Shown piece by piece: positions 1 through 7,253 of a DNA stretch of 64,000 bases; positions within the stretch are counted from its first letter, which is position 1; each line of letters begins with the position of its first letter. The notes beneath the pieces are model-generated. The model saw only the letters and a list, made by a program, of their open reading frames with translations, did no database searches and was not told the origin of the DNA. The stretch is from the NCBI GenBank assembly GCA_003562475.1, contig PWUU01000048.1, positions 1 through 64,000 on the forward strand, read 5' to 3'. A program made the translations under genes and the position numbers. Source of the stretch: Dehalococcoidia bacterium (lineage in GTDB: Bacteria; Chloroflexota; Dehalococcoidia; GIF9; AB-539-J10).

Positions 1-54
1 CATCTCCAGGACGATGGTGACCTTCTCCTCGTTGGACCACTTCCTTCGGTTCAT
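1..54 (-). CDS. IS3-type transposase OrfA, N-terminal 18 codons only
   Basis: The complement of the first 54 bases starts with ATG and reads MNRRKWSNEEKVTIVLEM before running off the window. A basic start followed by W-S-x-E-x-K-x-x-I-V-L-E is typical of the helix-turn-helix of IS3-family OrfA proteins, which bind the element ends. A GGAAAGGAAG stretch lies upstream as a possible ribosome site. Only the start is visible, so the subgroup cannot be named. Confidence 0.6.
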   Translation of the reverse strand, partial: MNRRKWSNEEKVTIVLEM

Positions 55-114
55 GCCACTTCCTTTCCCGTGGCCACACTATAACTTATTCATCCCTCCA
101 GTCTAAACGGGGTG
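1..114 (-). mobile_element. End of an IS3-like insertion sequence (partial, left edge)
   Basis: The transposase start reads leftward out of the window. About 60 bases upstream of its ATG, read on the minus strand, the sequence TGCACCCCGTTTAGACTGG has the TG-initiated look of an IS3-family terminal repeat. Immediately to the right begins a coding frame for a cysteine hydrolase that lacks its N-terminal half. The boundary near base 114 is therefore inferred from where host coding sequence resumes; the other end and any target duplication are outside the window. Confidence 0.45.
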
Positions 115-441
115 CATCTCACGATCATCGACGAGTTGAAGCCGACCGCCCAGGACATCGTTGTCGAAGGCAAGAGGACTCTCGATGCATTCCATTCGAG
201 CAACATCGATTTCATCTTGAGGTTGAACTGCATCAGAAACGTGGCTTTCTGCGGCTTCCTCACCAACGTCTGCGTAGAGGGGACTGCCAGGTCCGCATAC
301 GACAAGGGCTATAAGGTCTTCCTTCTGAAGGACTGCTGCGCCGCGCTATCGGCCGAGGAGCAGACGTACGTTGAGGAGCGCTTCTTCCCCTACATGGGCG
401 AGGTCTTGTCGCACAAGGAGTTCCTGGAGCGACTGGAGTAG
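112..441 (+). pseudogene. Isochorismatase-family cysteine hydrolase, 5'-truncated
   Basis: The 109-residue frame matches the C-terminal half of isochorismatase-like hydrolases, which hydrolyse amide or vinyl-ether bonds using a Cys nucleophile. The stretch GFLTNVCVEGTARSAYDKGY contains that Cys in the usual T-N-V-C-V-E-x-T-A context, and the frame continues to a normal C-terminal end. Family members are about 180-220 residues, so roughly 80-100 residues carrying the catalytic Asp and Lys are missing. The break coincides with the end of the IS3-like element, so the gene was probably cut by that insertion. The predicted ATG at 112 is unlikely to be a real start. Confidence 0.7.
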
Positions 442-479
442 TATCCCTCGGGTGTCGTGGGGACGGCACGTACGGTTGA

Positions 480-517
480 TACGCCTCCCATGCAGGAAAC
501 TGCGCATGGGAGGCGTA
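480..517 (+). terminator. Strong stem-loop 3' of the hydrolase fragment
   Basis: A perfect 14-base stem, TACGCCTCCCATGC pairing with GCATGGGAGGCGTA around a 10-base loop, lies 38 bases after the hydrolase stop. It lacks a clear T-run, so it may be a factor-assisted terminator or simply a palindrome. Confidence 0.4.
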
Positions 518-728
518 GTCCATGTCTGTTGTGGTCACTGGTGTTCACAGCAGATCTCACGTGGTCGTTGCGCCGAGGACGTGGCCTGTTGCACAGCTGA
601 GGGATGTCGGGACCACAGGAACAGGAACGGTGACATCATGAACAAGTGGTACGGCATGAGGGGCTTCAGTATCTCCGATATCCGCTAAGACTCTCTAGCC
701 CATTTCCTCGGCTGGTCTGGGCTGCAAC

Positions 729-885
729 CTAACAAACTAAACACTTTCCGCCCCACTATTAGCTGCTGCCACCTTGTTGCTTGCTGTCAATAAATAACGG
801 CTGCAAAAGCACTTAGTTTGTTTAGCTCCTGGCAGGAATGGTCGTTGACGACTAATGGGGGATTGGTTAGACTGGATACAGGAAA
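729..885 (+). repeat. Palindrome-plus-tail repeat, copy A
   Basis: Bases 729-826 form an imperfect inverted repeat with arms of about 35 bases (left arm CTAACAAACTAAACACTTT, right arm ending GCACTTAGTTTGTTTAGC) around a loop. Thirteen bases later comes the tail GGTCGTTGACGACTAATGG, which continues with recognisable similarity to the copies at 1747 and 38977. The spacing between palindrome and tail is the same 13-14 bases in all four full copies of the window. The element is more AT-rich than its surroundings. Confidence 0.75.
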
Positions 886-946
886 GCTTAGTCGGCGGTG
901 GCCTGTAACAGAAGGTAAAGGCCCCGTCTTCAGTGGATGAGGTTCA

Positions 947-1285
947 GTGAGCTGGTTTCGAAGACACCTGAATTGGACATGGATATTGGCCTTTCTTATC
1001 TGGCTACCTTTGAATGCCGCGCATGGTCTTGCAGTTCCGCTAATCGGTGCCGTCTTCGTTCTGTTTGTCGCAGGGTGGGTTATCAGACAGAAAGGCCGAA
1101 GCCTATGGTGGCTGCTTCTCACGCCGCTGTTTTCGCCGGTGTGGCTGGGCAATATCAAGAGAGGATTGACGCCACAACAAGTAGTAACCCCGCTGGATAC
1201 TCCAGGATACTTCTACGAATACGGAAACCCTGCGAGAAGAGCGAGAGCAGGTGAGAAGCTTCCTACCCAAGATCCTGACGATTAG
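947..1285 (+). CDS. Small predicted membrane protein, unknown
   Basis: The 112-residue product has two or three hydrophobic segments (about residues 9-45, and a Trp-rich segment near 53-68), followed by a polar tail rich in Pro, Arg and Asp. No family was recognised. The start is a GTG with only a weak purine-rich site ahead of it. It is the first gene after palindrome copy A and runs in the same direction as all other small genes of this stretch. An internal start or no expression at all remains possible. Confidence 0.5.
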   Translation: MSWFRRHLNWTWILAFLIWLPLNAAHGLAVPLIGAVFVLFVAGWVIRQKGRSLWWLLLTPLFSPVWLGNIKRGLTPQQVVTPLDTPGYFYEYGNPARRARAGEKLPTQDPDD

Positions 1286-1373
1286 AAGCATCAGGAACAA
1301 TAGGGTAAACCTGCACTTGAGTTGTTTGCAGTTGATTAAAAGCGGGCTCTATACGGCAATAGGGGATGACGAT

Positions 1374-1724
1374 ATGTCTTCTGGCAAAGGGATGCTGGAT
1401 GGAGGCGGTGTTCCGGTTTCGGGACGTGGAGTTGCAGGCAGCTTTGTCAGGTACCGTAACTTCGTTGGCTTGCGTCGTCTTCTTGAAGAAGGAATATGCT
1501 CAAGAGATGACGTCTTAGAGGCTCTGCGTGCTGGTATTGAGCGCGAGCAGGCTGACCCAGATAGCTCCCACAACATGGAGGCTGATGTCTTCACCCAACA
1601 GCATATGGACCTACGGAGCTGGGCAAATGAGTATGTGTGCAAACAACTGCTGGGCATGTCTTATAGGGAGGTTGCCGGAAGAGCATATGACGGACAAACG
1701 AGGTCATGGTTCGAACGTGAGTGA
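1374..1724 (+). CDS. Hypothetical protein, 116 aa
   Basis: The ATG at 1374 is preferred over the ORF-track start at 1251 because it has a GGGGA site upstream and avoids the overlap with the previous gene. The product begins with a Gly-rich segment, then has a mostly helical, charged body containing the phrase NFVGLRRLLEEGI. No domain was recognised. It lies 90 bases after the membrane protein and ends 22 bases before a solo copy of the GATCGTTGACGAC tail. A short hairpin (TACCC...GGGTA) sits between stop and tail. Confidence 0.5.
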   Translation: MSSGKGMLDGGGVPVSGRGVAGSFVRYRNFVGLRRLLEEGICSRDDVLEALRAGIEREQADPDSSHNMEADVFTQQHMDLRSWANEYVCKQLLGMSYREVAGRAYDGQTRSWFERE

Positions 1725-1746
1725 TACCCTTATCGGGGTATGCCTT

Positions 1747-1792
1747 GATCGTTGACGACTAGTGGGGGGTTGGCGAGAATGGAGACAGAGAG
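1747..1792 (+). repeat. Solo copy of the GATCGTTGACGAC tail
   Basis: The tail motif and about 30 following bases (GACTAGTGGGGGGTTGG and beyond) match the tails of palindrome copies A and D, but the 100-base palindrome is absent here. Only a small TACCC/GGGTA hairpin precedes it. Confidence 0.6.
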
Positions 1793-2273
1793 CGACTTCA
1801 GTAAGTAGCAAATTCACTGACCACCATGAGTCGCTGGGGGCTCTATAACTCGTACAAGCATCAAAGACTTGGGAAGGCCAGCCGCCATGAAGTCTCGTCT
1901 CGGAGTCGTCTTGTGTATAGTGCCTGAGTTCGACAGTTCGCCGGGATTGGACACAAGAACAGCTTCAAGATTAGGGGGTTGCGGAGAAGGCGTGTTTCTA
2001 TGAAGTCGGTTGAGTGACGGGCGTGGTTTCAATGAGGTGGAAGAAGGAAGGCTCAGAAACACCTAACTCTGACAGGTTCTTAGGGGAAAGTACGATCGAG
2101 GGGGACTACACTCGGCGTTAGATTGCCTGTCAACTTCGAGACGCTGGATCCGGGGTCAGCTGGAACCAGAGAGACTGCATAATGCTCCCAACCCTGTCCA
2201 TCCAACTCTAGGTGTGGCGCAATGCCAAGATCGCGGAGTGTGCGTTGGACAATTGGAATGAGGAGAAAATGAG
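1793..2273 (+). other. Gene-poor stretch with a possible transposase scrap
   Basis: No convincing gene fills these 480 bases. A 33-codon frame at 1826-1927 reads LYNSYKHQRLGKASRHEV, which loosely resembles the Y-N-x-x-R-x-H-x-x-L-G C-terminal signature of IS3/IS481 integrase-type transposases. The similarity is too short to call an element. The remainder shows no promoter or hairpin that I can support. Confidence 0.3.
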
Positions 2274-2846
2274 ATGAGCAAGAGAAGGCTATCAGTATCT
2301 GCTGAACGTACCATCTACACTTATTCTTACCTTCACAGCGCGGCACTCCAAGGCATTGAACAAGCAGAGAACAGTGAAGAAGGTGCATTCTACAACTGTA
2401 TGAGTTCAGTAGTTCTTTCGGCGTTTTGCATTGAGGCGTATCTTAACCATGTTGCTTGTAGGTTGCTGCCCTATTGGGATGACGAGGTAGAGAGAACTCT
2501 GAACGTACACAGCAAACTGAAGATCATAAGTGATCGAGTAGATGTCGAATTGGACTTCTCAAGACGACCTTTTCAGTCATTCAATGAAGTGATGAAGTTC
2601 CGAAATCTCTTGGCGCATGGCAAGACTACGACAATTGAGAAGCGAGATAATCAAAGAATGTGGGATGGAAAGCGTATTAGCTACCCGGATGCTTGGTGGG
2701 AGGAACATAGTACACTCGAGTTTGCTAAACGATGGCGTCATGATATTGAGGCAATAATTGAGAAGATCCATCAATCTGCGGGTCTAGGGACCTCTGCCTT
2801 TGGAATACACTCGATCGGCACCGCAAGTGGCCGGCTAAGCGAATGA
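2274..2846 (+). CDS. HEPN-like protein (possible RNase toxin or defence protein)
   Basis: The 190-residue protein is predicted to be mostly helical. Residues near 110-120 read FRNLLAHGK, which contains the R-N-x-x-x-H arrangement (R-x4-H) diagnostic of HEPN domains; in active members this motif cuts RNA. An earlier helix pair (AFCIEAYLNHV) fits the first half of the fold. The start ATG follows a GGAGAAAATGAG stretch. The gene stands alone between repeat copies without an adjacent nucleotidyltransferase antitoxin, so a toxin-antitoxin pair is not evident. The family call rests on the motif and fold pattern only. Confidence 0.55.
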   Translation: MSKRRLSVSAERTIYTYSYLHSAALQGIEQAENSEEGAFYNCMSSVVLSAFCIEAYLNHVACRLLPYWDDEVERTLNVHSKLKIISDRVDVELDFSRRPFQSFNEVMKFRNLLAHGKTTTIEKRDNQRMWDGKRISYPDAWWEEHSTLEFAKRWRHDIEAIIEKIHQSAGLGTSAFGIHSIGTASGRLSE

Positions 2847-2912
2847 CTATCTGGTGCCAATGACGAGACCTTACTACTTCCATTGCGATCGTCCCATTCC
2901 TGGGATCAACCA

Positions 2913-3045
2913 GCTAAACACTTTAAGCACTTTCTAACCATTATTAACCCAAAACATGCTTCCACTTCAGCTATATGCTAATAATGCTCCTCAAAATGCT
3001 TAGTTTGCTTAGCAGCTGCCAAGGGGTGATCGTTGAGTTGCACCC
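2913..3045 (+). repeat. Palindrome-plus-tail repeat, copy B
   Basis: The 101-base inverted repeat at 2913-3013 (left GCTAAACACTTTAAGCACTTT, right AATGCTTAGTTTGCTTAGC read outward) begins 66 bases after the HEPN-like stop codon. The tail GATCGTTGAG follows 14 bases after the right arm and then diverges from the other copies. Confidence 0.75.
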
Positions 3046-3172
3046 TGTTCAGAATTGCTGAATCTGGATCTGCTTAGGGTTGTTGTTAGCACTAGCTGAC
3101 CCGGAGTGACCGTGCTGTAAGATTATGCTGTTGACATTCCAGGGGTATGGCTAGGCATGAGGGAGGTACAGA

Positions 3173-3613
3173 ATGAATACAGACACCGATGCGAAGGAGA
3201 AACTGGAGGGACTTCTTAGGAGACTGACATCGTCGGGTCACACAGTAAGGGAAGTCAGCAAGAAGCCCCAGGTCTATTCGATCGATGGCCATCTTGTGAA
3301 CATCCGTAGCAGGGGAAAGCTCCGAAGAGCTGCGGAGGGGGACAGACAATTCTGGTACAGCGTCGCTTTCAGCGTGCTCGAGAAGGTGCAGTGGGTGATC
3401 TTCATGACAACTGAAGCAGACTACTTCGTGATGCTGCCGAGTGATTTGCTTGATAGCCTCAAAGACCGCATGTATCCTGACCGGAGCGCCGAAGGCCTCA
3501 AAGGTGTGTTTGACATAGATTGGGATCAGTTGGAGATCGTGTTGAGGGGAGGTGAGCGGGTATCAATCAATGATTACTATCAGAATCTCGACGAATTTAG
3601 TTTCCCTGCATGA
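3173..3613 (+). CDS. Hypothetical protein, 146 aa
   Basis: A GGGAGG site lies seven bases before the ATG, so translation is likely. The protein mixes a charged N-terminus with a beta-rich core (QFWYSVAFSVLEKVQWVIFM) and an acidic C-terminal part. No domain was recognised with confidence; the alternation of strands and a central helix could fit a small nuclease-like or binding fold, but no catalytic set is visible. It lies between palindrome copy B and a strong terminator. Confidence 0.6.
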   Translation: MNTDTDAKEKLEGLLRRLTSSGHTVREVSKKPQVYSIDGHLVNIRSRGKLRRAAEGDRQFWYSVAFSVLEKVQWVIFMTTEADYFVMLPSDLLDSLKDRMYPDRSAEGLKGVFDIDWDQLEIVLRGGERVSINDYYQNLDEFSFPA

Positions 3614-3762
3614 GTGCTTCGGTATTGCTGAGGTTTGTCACCCATACGTTGCCAGTCTAACCCCTTTACCCTGTCACCCAGGTATTGACACCCCTGTGCA
3701 CACACGCCAAAATGAACACAACTGCTTGGTGCGAATCCGCAGCATTGAGCAGCGTCACCACA

Positions 3763-3810
3763 GCGAGAGAGGACAAAGGGGAGCCGTCCTCTCTCGCGTT
3801 TTGTTTTGTC
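3763..3810 (+). terminator. Rho-independent terminator
   Basis: A perfect 12-base stem, GCGAGAGAGGAC pairing with GTCCTCTCTCGC, closes an 11-base loop and is followed at once by GTTTTGTTTTG. It lies 150 bases after the 146-residue gene and would end plus-strand transcription. Confidence 0.85.
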
Positions 3811-3837
3811 AGAAGATCAGAGGGGTGCAATTCAGAC

Positions 3838-3905
3838 TGGTTCTGGTTTCAGGAGGAAGGGCACATTGATACCGGCATGCGGACATTCTCGCTGAACAGT
3901 TAGGG
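3838..3905 (+). repeat. Solo insertion-sequence-like end, copy 1
   Basis: The block ends in GACATTCTCGCTGAACAGTT, which recurs exactly in inverted orientation near 37.97 kb as part of a 28-base identity. Weaker similarity extends back to a shared CTGGTTCYGG. The form resembles a transposon terminal repeat, but no transposase lies beside either copy. Confidence 0.55.
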
Positions 3906-4098
3906 AAGAACAGTATCGTAGACCATCTACAGGGGTTCTGGACAGGCTTGACGATTGGATGCGCTGACCATACCATAACGGTACCAAGGCCCAAGAGGGG
4001 CATGTCGGCCTTCTACGGGCTGATATGGGGAATCTCGGCTAAGACTGTTGTCGATAGTCTTTCGAGGTGGAGAATAGGCCACATATGAGGCGGTTCAA

Positions 4099-5262
4099 AT
4101 GGTTGCCCGTGAATACCGCTACTATGTGACGCTCAAGGTGGCTCGCGATGCAACGCCTGAACAGATCAAGGCCGCCTTCCGCAGACGTGCCAAAGAATGC
4201 CATCCTGATACCAATCCCGGCAACCCAGAGGCTGAGGCCAGATTCAGGGAGTTGAGCAAAGCCTATCAGGTTCTATCCGACCCACTTGAGCGTGCTCAAT
4301 ACGACCGTTCGGAGGCTGAGTGTCCTAAGTGTGGGACATACAAACTACTAGATGTAGGCAAGAGTACGTGGGAGTGTCGTCTCTGCGGATGCCAGTTTCA
4401 CGCACGAGGCCTCATCAAGAACGAACTTGTCTTAATAGCTGGCAAGAACCAAGGGCTGGATGCCAAGTTCTTTGAAGGGTTCCAAGCCACACGGTGCTCG
4501 TGGTGCGTGCGCTTCTACAGTCGTCCACGATCGTGTCCTCACGATGGTCTACGCAATCAATGCGTTAGCTTTCACCGCATGTCTGGTACCGAACGCACGA
4601 AGGAACTTCTGAATGATTATTGGCGGACACGTGCCATTGAGTACACACAGAAGGAGAACAGCAGCCGAAGGCTGCGACAGTGTGCGGATACCGACAAGTG
4701 TGGAGCATTGTGTCCTTCCAGTGCATTGGACCGTAGTCGCTGTTCACTATGTGGCAACCCCCTGAACTGGAAATGCCCCAACTGTGGTGCTGATCTTCTG
4801 TATTTTGACTTGAGTGTTGAGGCATTGCGATGCCCCAACAATCAATGCTCAGGACACAGGTGGCGTTTCGAGGCAGGCTCTGGTATTCGTACTGCTAGTA
4901 AGTCGCCCCGTACGGCCAGTAGTTCGAGCAAAGCGGCTGCTGGTGGTAGAACTCATACAAGTTACAAGAGCGATGCCAAGAGACCAAGGCAGCGACCGTC
5001 TTGCCTCAATTGTGGCAACGAGCTAGTTTTCAGCACTAATAGAAACCTATGGTCCTGTCCCCACTGCCGACACTACTATACGAAAGCCCAGGTGAAGATG
5101 CAGCCTGGAGATGTCGGTAGTTCGACGCAGCAAGACGCACCGCAGAACAGTAGACAGAATCACGCTGGAGGTCGTCGCTTACAGAAAGGGCTTATCATTA
5201 CCATAATCTGTGTATTGCTGTTGATAGCTGTGTTATTGCTGATCGAAACAATCAAGAGCTGA
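4099..5262 (+). CDS. J-domain protein with four zinc-ribbon segments and a C-terminal membrane anchor
   Basis: Residues 4-70 form a J domain with the HPD tripeptide (CHPDTNPG), the signal that stimulates Hsp70 ATPase. It is followed by cysteine pairs in zinc-ribbon spacing: CPKC/CRLC near 76-98, CSWC near 135, CSLC/CPNC near 215-230 and CLNC/CPHC near 305-325. Between them lies a Ser/Arg-rich linker. The last 25 residues (LIITIICVLLLIAVLLLIE) are a single membrane segment, so the protein is probably tail-anchored with the J domain in the cytoplasm. It has no DnaJ substrate-binding domains and is not the housekeeping dnaJ. Palindrome copy C begins 79 bases after its stop. Confidence 0.8.
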   Translation: MVAREYRYYVTLKVARDATPEQIKAAFRRRAKECHPDTNPGNPEAEARFRELSKAYQVLSDPLERAQYDRSEAECPKCGTYKLLDVGKSTWECRLCGCQFHARGLIKNELVLIAGKNQGLDAKFFEGFQATRCSWCVRFYSRPRSCPHDGLRNQCVSFHRMSGTERTKELLNDYWRTRAIEYTQKENSSRRLRQCADTDKCGALCPSSALDRSRCSLCGNPLNWKCPNCGADLLYFDLSVEALRCPNNQCSGHRWRFEAGSGIRTASKSPRTASSSSKAAAGGRTHTSYKSDAKRPRQRPSCLNCGNELVFSTNRNLWSCPHCRHYYTKAQVKMQPGDVGSSTQQDAPQNSRQNHAGGRRLQKGLIITIICVLLLIAVLLLIETIKS

Positions 5263-5341
5263 TTCTCCTTTGAGATCCCTCTGGTATCAGTCTCAACATG
5301 ACATGGCACCTTGACAAACGCCAAACGTCTCTCGGGCATGA

Positions 5342-5470
5342 ACTAAGCAAACTAAACGCTTTCTGGCCATTATTAACCTAGGATTTCAACTGCACGCTTG
5401 CAAGCTAATAATAATGGCTGAAAAGTACTTAATGTGTTTAGTAGCTACGAGACAGCGATCGACGTCTTAG
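5342..5470 (+). repeat. Palindrome-plus-tail repeat, copy C
   Basis: This copy has the cleanest palindrome: left arm ACTAAGCAAACTAAACGCTT, then GGCCATTATTA, mirrored by TAATAATGGCTG and an arm ending TTTAGT at 5442. The tail GATCGACGTC starts 14 bases later and is more diverged than in copies A and D. Confidence 0.75.
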
Positions 5471-5905
5471 CTAACTTGTCAGTCAACTCGTCTGTTGTTG
5501 ATCATTTGCTGTTATCTGCACACTCTTGAAAAGGCTTTAATTCGAATCAAATCTTACACATTTGACAATCTGAACATCTGAAAGCAGAAGAGCACTGCTT
5601 ATGAATTAAGAATACTGGCTGGCGGTTCGTGATCGTCATGCCATGGAGGGGCATGCCAGGATGTCTTAGACTCGCCCAGGCATTCACGAGACCAGTCAGG
5701 CTAATCCTCTCCCCGCACTCTGTTTGGCAACACTTGTGGCAAGGCAAATACAACCACGTGGTTTCAAACGTGAAAACAAGCAACTCTCAGAAAGTAATTC
5801 CTTGGGTCGCATATCACACAATACATTTACGCTGCAATTGACGACGCACTACTGTGCTTACTTATGACCCAGCAAAGCTGACATCACGAGACAGGAGGTC
5901 GTCAG
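5471..5905 (+). other. Intergenic stretch, no gene seen
   Basis: These 435 bases are relatively AT-rich and hold only short antiparallel open frames that I judge to be chance. A good ribosome site (AGGAGG) for the next gene lies at its right end. Confidence 0.5.
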
Positions 5906-6400
5906 ATGAGCAAGAAGTCCCGATTGAAGCAGGTAGAGGCACCACCTGCTGAGTCCCCACCTGAAGAGCTCACACCTGAAGAGCCAACGCCCGAGATTCC
6001 ACAGGAACCTGAAGCTCCACCTGCTGAACTCACACCTGAAGAGCAGGTCGAGACACCTGAGAGCCCACAGGAGCCTGAAGCTCCACCTGCTGAGCCAACA
6101 CCTGAAGAAGCACCTGAATACACCCAGGTGACTATCGCAGACATCTGGTCCATCCTCGGCACCGGATTGAGCTACCAGGTCAGAAGGCAGATCATCGAGC
6201 TGCTGGTCTCGCAGGTGAAGCTCACCACAATAGGTGAAGGTAGCCGCAGAACGATGGACGCCGAAGTGACGTTCGCAATTGACCCGGACGCAGTATGTCT
6301 TAGCTACACGGACACGCTTGCGGCTACGCCTACGTCTATCCGGCCACCAACCTGCACTACCCGCACGGCTATGCCATCGCCATCACCTTCCCGTACGTGA
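5906..6400 (+). CDS. Pro/Glu-repeat ORF joined to a recombinase-like tail, probably chimeric
   Basis: Translation should start well, because AGGAGG lies seven bases before the ATG. Residues 10-75 are tandem Pro/Glu-rich repeats around PEAPPAEPTPEE. Residues 80-125 (RRQIIELLVSQVKLTTIGEG, then AEVTF) resemble the segment near the C-terminus of large serine recombinases, which reads I-x-E-L-V-x-x-I and ends in a strand. After about base 6290 the frame becomes low-complexity Pro/Thr/Ser, because it overlaps an alcohol dehydrogenase remnant in another frame. I regard the first 125 residues as a degraded gene and the end as artefact. Confidence 0.4.
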   Translation: MSKKSRLKQVEAPPAESPPEELTPEEPTPEIPQEPEAPPAELTPEEQVETPESPQEPEAPPAEPTPEEAPEYTQVTIADIWSILGTGLSYQVRRQIIELLVSQVKLTTIGEGSRRTMDAEVTFAIDPDAVCLSYTDTLAATPTSIRPPTCTTRTAMPSPSPSRT

Positions 6401-6714
6401 CGGAGTACAACGCGCTGGCGCAGTTCGAGAAGCATGCCATGATCGCCGATGTTCTCGGTGAGGAGATAGAGGGACTGTCACTCCGCGATGCCGCATACCT
6501 CGCGCCTGTGGCGTTCAAGAAGCTGATGGAGGACCTTGAACTCCCCCTCTCTCTGCAGGAGGTCGGCGTCACCGAAGACATGATTCCGATAATCGCCCGC
6601 AACGTGCTGAAGAGCCCCAATCACTGCCGCCGCAACCCGCGAGAGGTCACCGAGGACGGGATGCTGGAGTTGTTCGCACGCGCTTACGAAGGCGCACTTG
6701 CCTGGGAGATCTAG
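6303..6714 (+). pseudogene. Iron-containing alcohol dehydrogenase, C-terminal remnant
   Basis: Starting just after an in-frame TAG, the frame reads LHYPHGYAIAITFPYVTEYN and continues to a stop at 6714. This is the metal-binding histidine region and helical C-terminal domain of group III Fe-dependent alcohol dehydrogenases, including the late SLQEVGV segment. About 130 of the usual 380-400 residues remain, and the NAD-binding N-terminal domain is absent. The join with the Pro/Glu ORF upstream looks like a deletion or insertion scar. Confidence 0.75.
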
Positions 6715-6728
6715 ACGGGGCAATCTGC

Positions 6729-6767
6729 AGAGCCACGGCCCGGACGGTCAGGCCGGGCCGCGGCTCT
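6729..6767. terminator. Bidirectional terminator hairpin
   Basis: A long GC-rich stem, AGAGCCACGGCCCGG pairing with CCGGGCCGCGGCTCT, is followed on the plus strand by TGTTGTCCTT. It lies between the convergent alcohol dehydrogenase remnant and the 3' end of the mazG-like gene, whose last codons it overlaps. Confidence 0.65.
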
Positions 6768-7170
6768 TGTTGTCCTTCGACTGCCCACGCAGCTCTGTGT
6801 ACTTGCGGTAGTTTCCCTTGACGAGGGCGGCGGGGTATTTCATGCGGTTCTTCGTCAGTTTGCGGCTGACCGTCTCCGCCACATCCAGGCCGGCCACCGA
6901 GGCGAGGTTCAGGCAGAGGAGGATGATATCTGCCAGTTCCTCGGCCAGTCGACAGCGTTTCTCATCGTCCTTCAGGAGCGAGGATATCTCATGTTCCCTG
7001 ACCCATTCGAACAGCTCCAGCAGTTCTCCCGCTTCGACATTTATCGCGATGGCGACATCTTTCGCGTTGTGATACTTCCCCCAGTCGCGTTCGTCGATGA
7101 ACTCCTGCACCAGGCGCTTGAGGTCGCCCGTGGTAGTGGTATCGTCCGACAGTGGTTGAATATCCGCCAT
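6748..7170 (-). CDS. MazG-like nucleotide pyrophosphohydrolase
   Basis: The 140-residue product fits the single-domain all-alpha NTP pyrophosphatases that hydrolyse non-canonical or excess (d)NTPs to NMP. The metal-binding acidic motif is visible as EAGELLELFEW followed by AEELADIILLCLNL, giving E-x-x-E and E-x-x-D pairs. The ATG at 7170 is chosen because GGGAGG lies seven bases upstream and because the longer ORF-track start would run into dnaE2. It is the last gene of the minus-strand SOS operon, 83 bases after dnaE2, which suggests dNTP pool cleaning during error-prone synthesis. That link is an inference from position. Confidence 0.85.
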   Translation of the reverse strand: MADIQPLSDDTTTTGDLKRLVQEFIDERDWGKYHNAKDVAIAINVEAGELLELFEWVREHEISSLLKDDEKRCRLAEELADIILLCLNLASVAGLDVAETVSRKLTKNRMKYPAALVKGNYRKYTELRGQSKDNKSRGPA

Positions 7171-7253
7171 CTGGAAACCTCCCTTCTCCGGAGTGGCACT
7201 CGCCGCGATAAGGGCCACGGTGTCCTTCACACTAGAACGAATCACTGGCGCTG

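Noticed and set aside
1826-1927. Transposase C-terminal fragment (LYNSYKHQRLG)
   Set aside because: The resemblance to integrase-type transposase ends is too short to claim; it is noted only under the gene-poor stretch.
729-5470. Canonical integron attC sites
   Set aside because: Copy A happens to contain ACCTAAC and GTTAGAC, but the RYYYAAC/GTTRRRY cores are not conserved in copies B, C and D, and no integron integrase is in the window. The repeats are kept as an unknown family.
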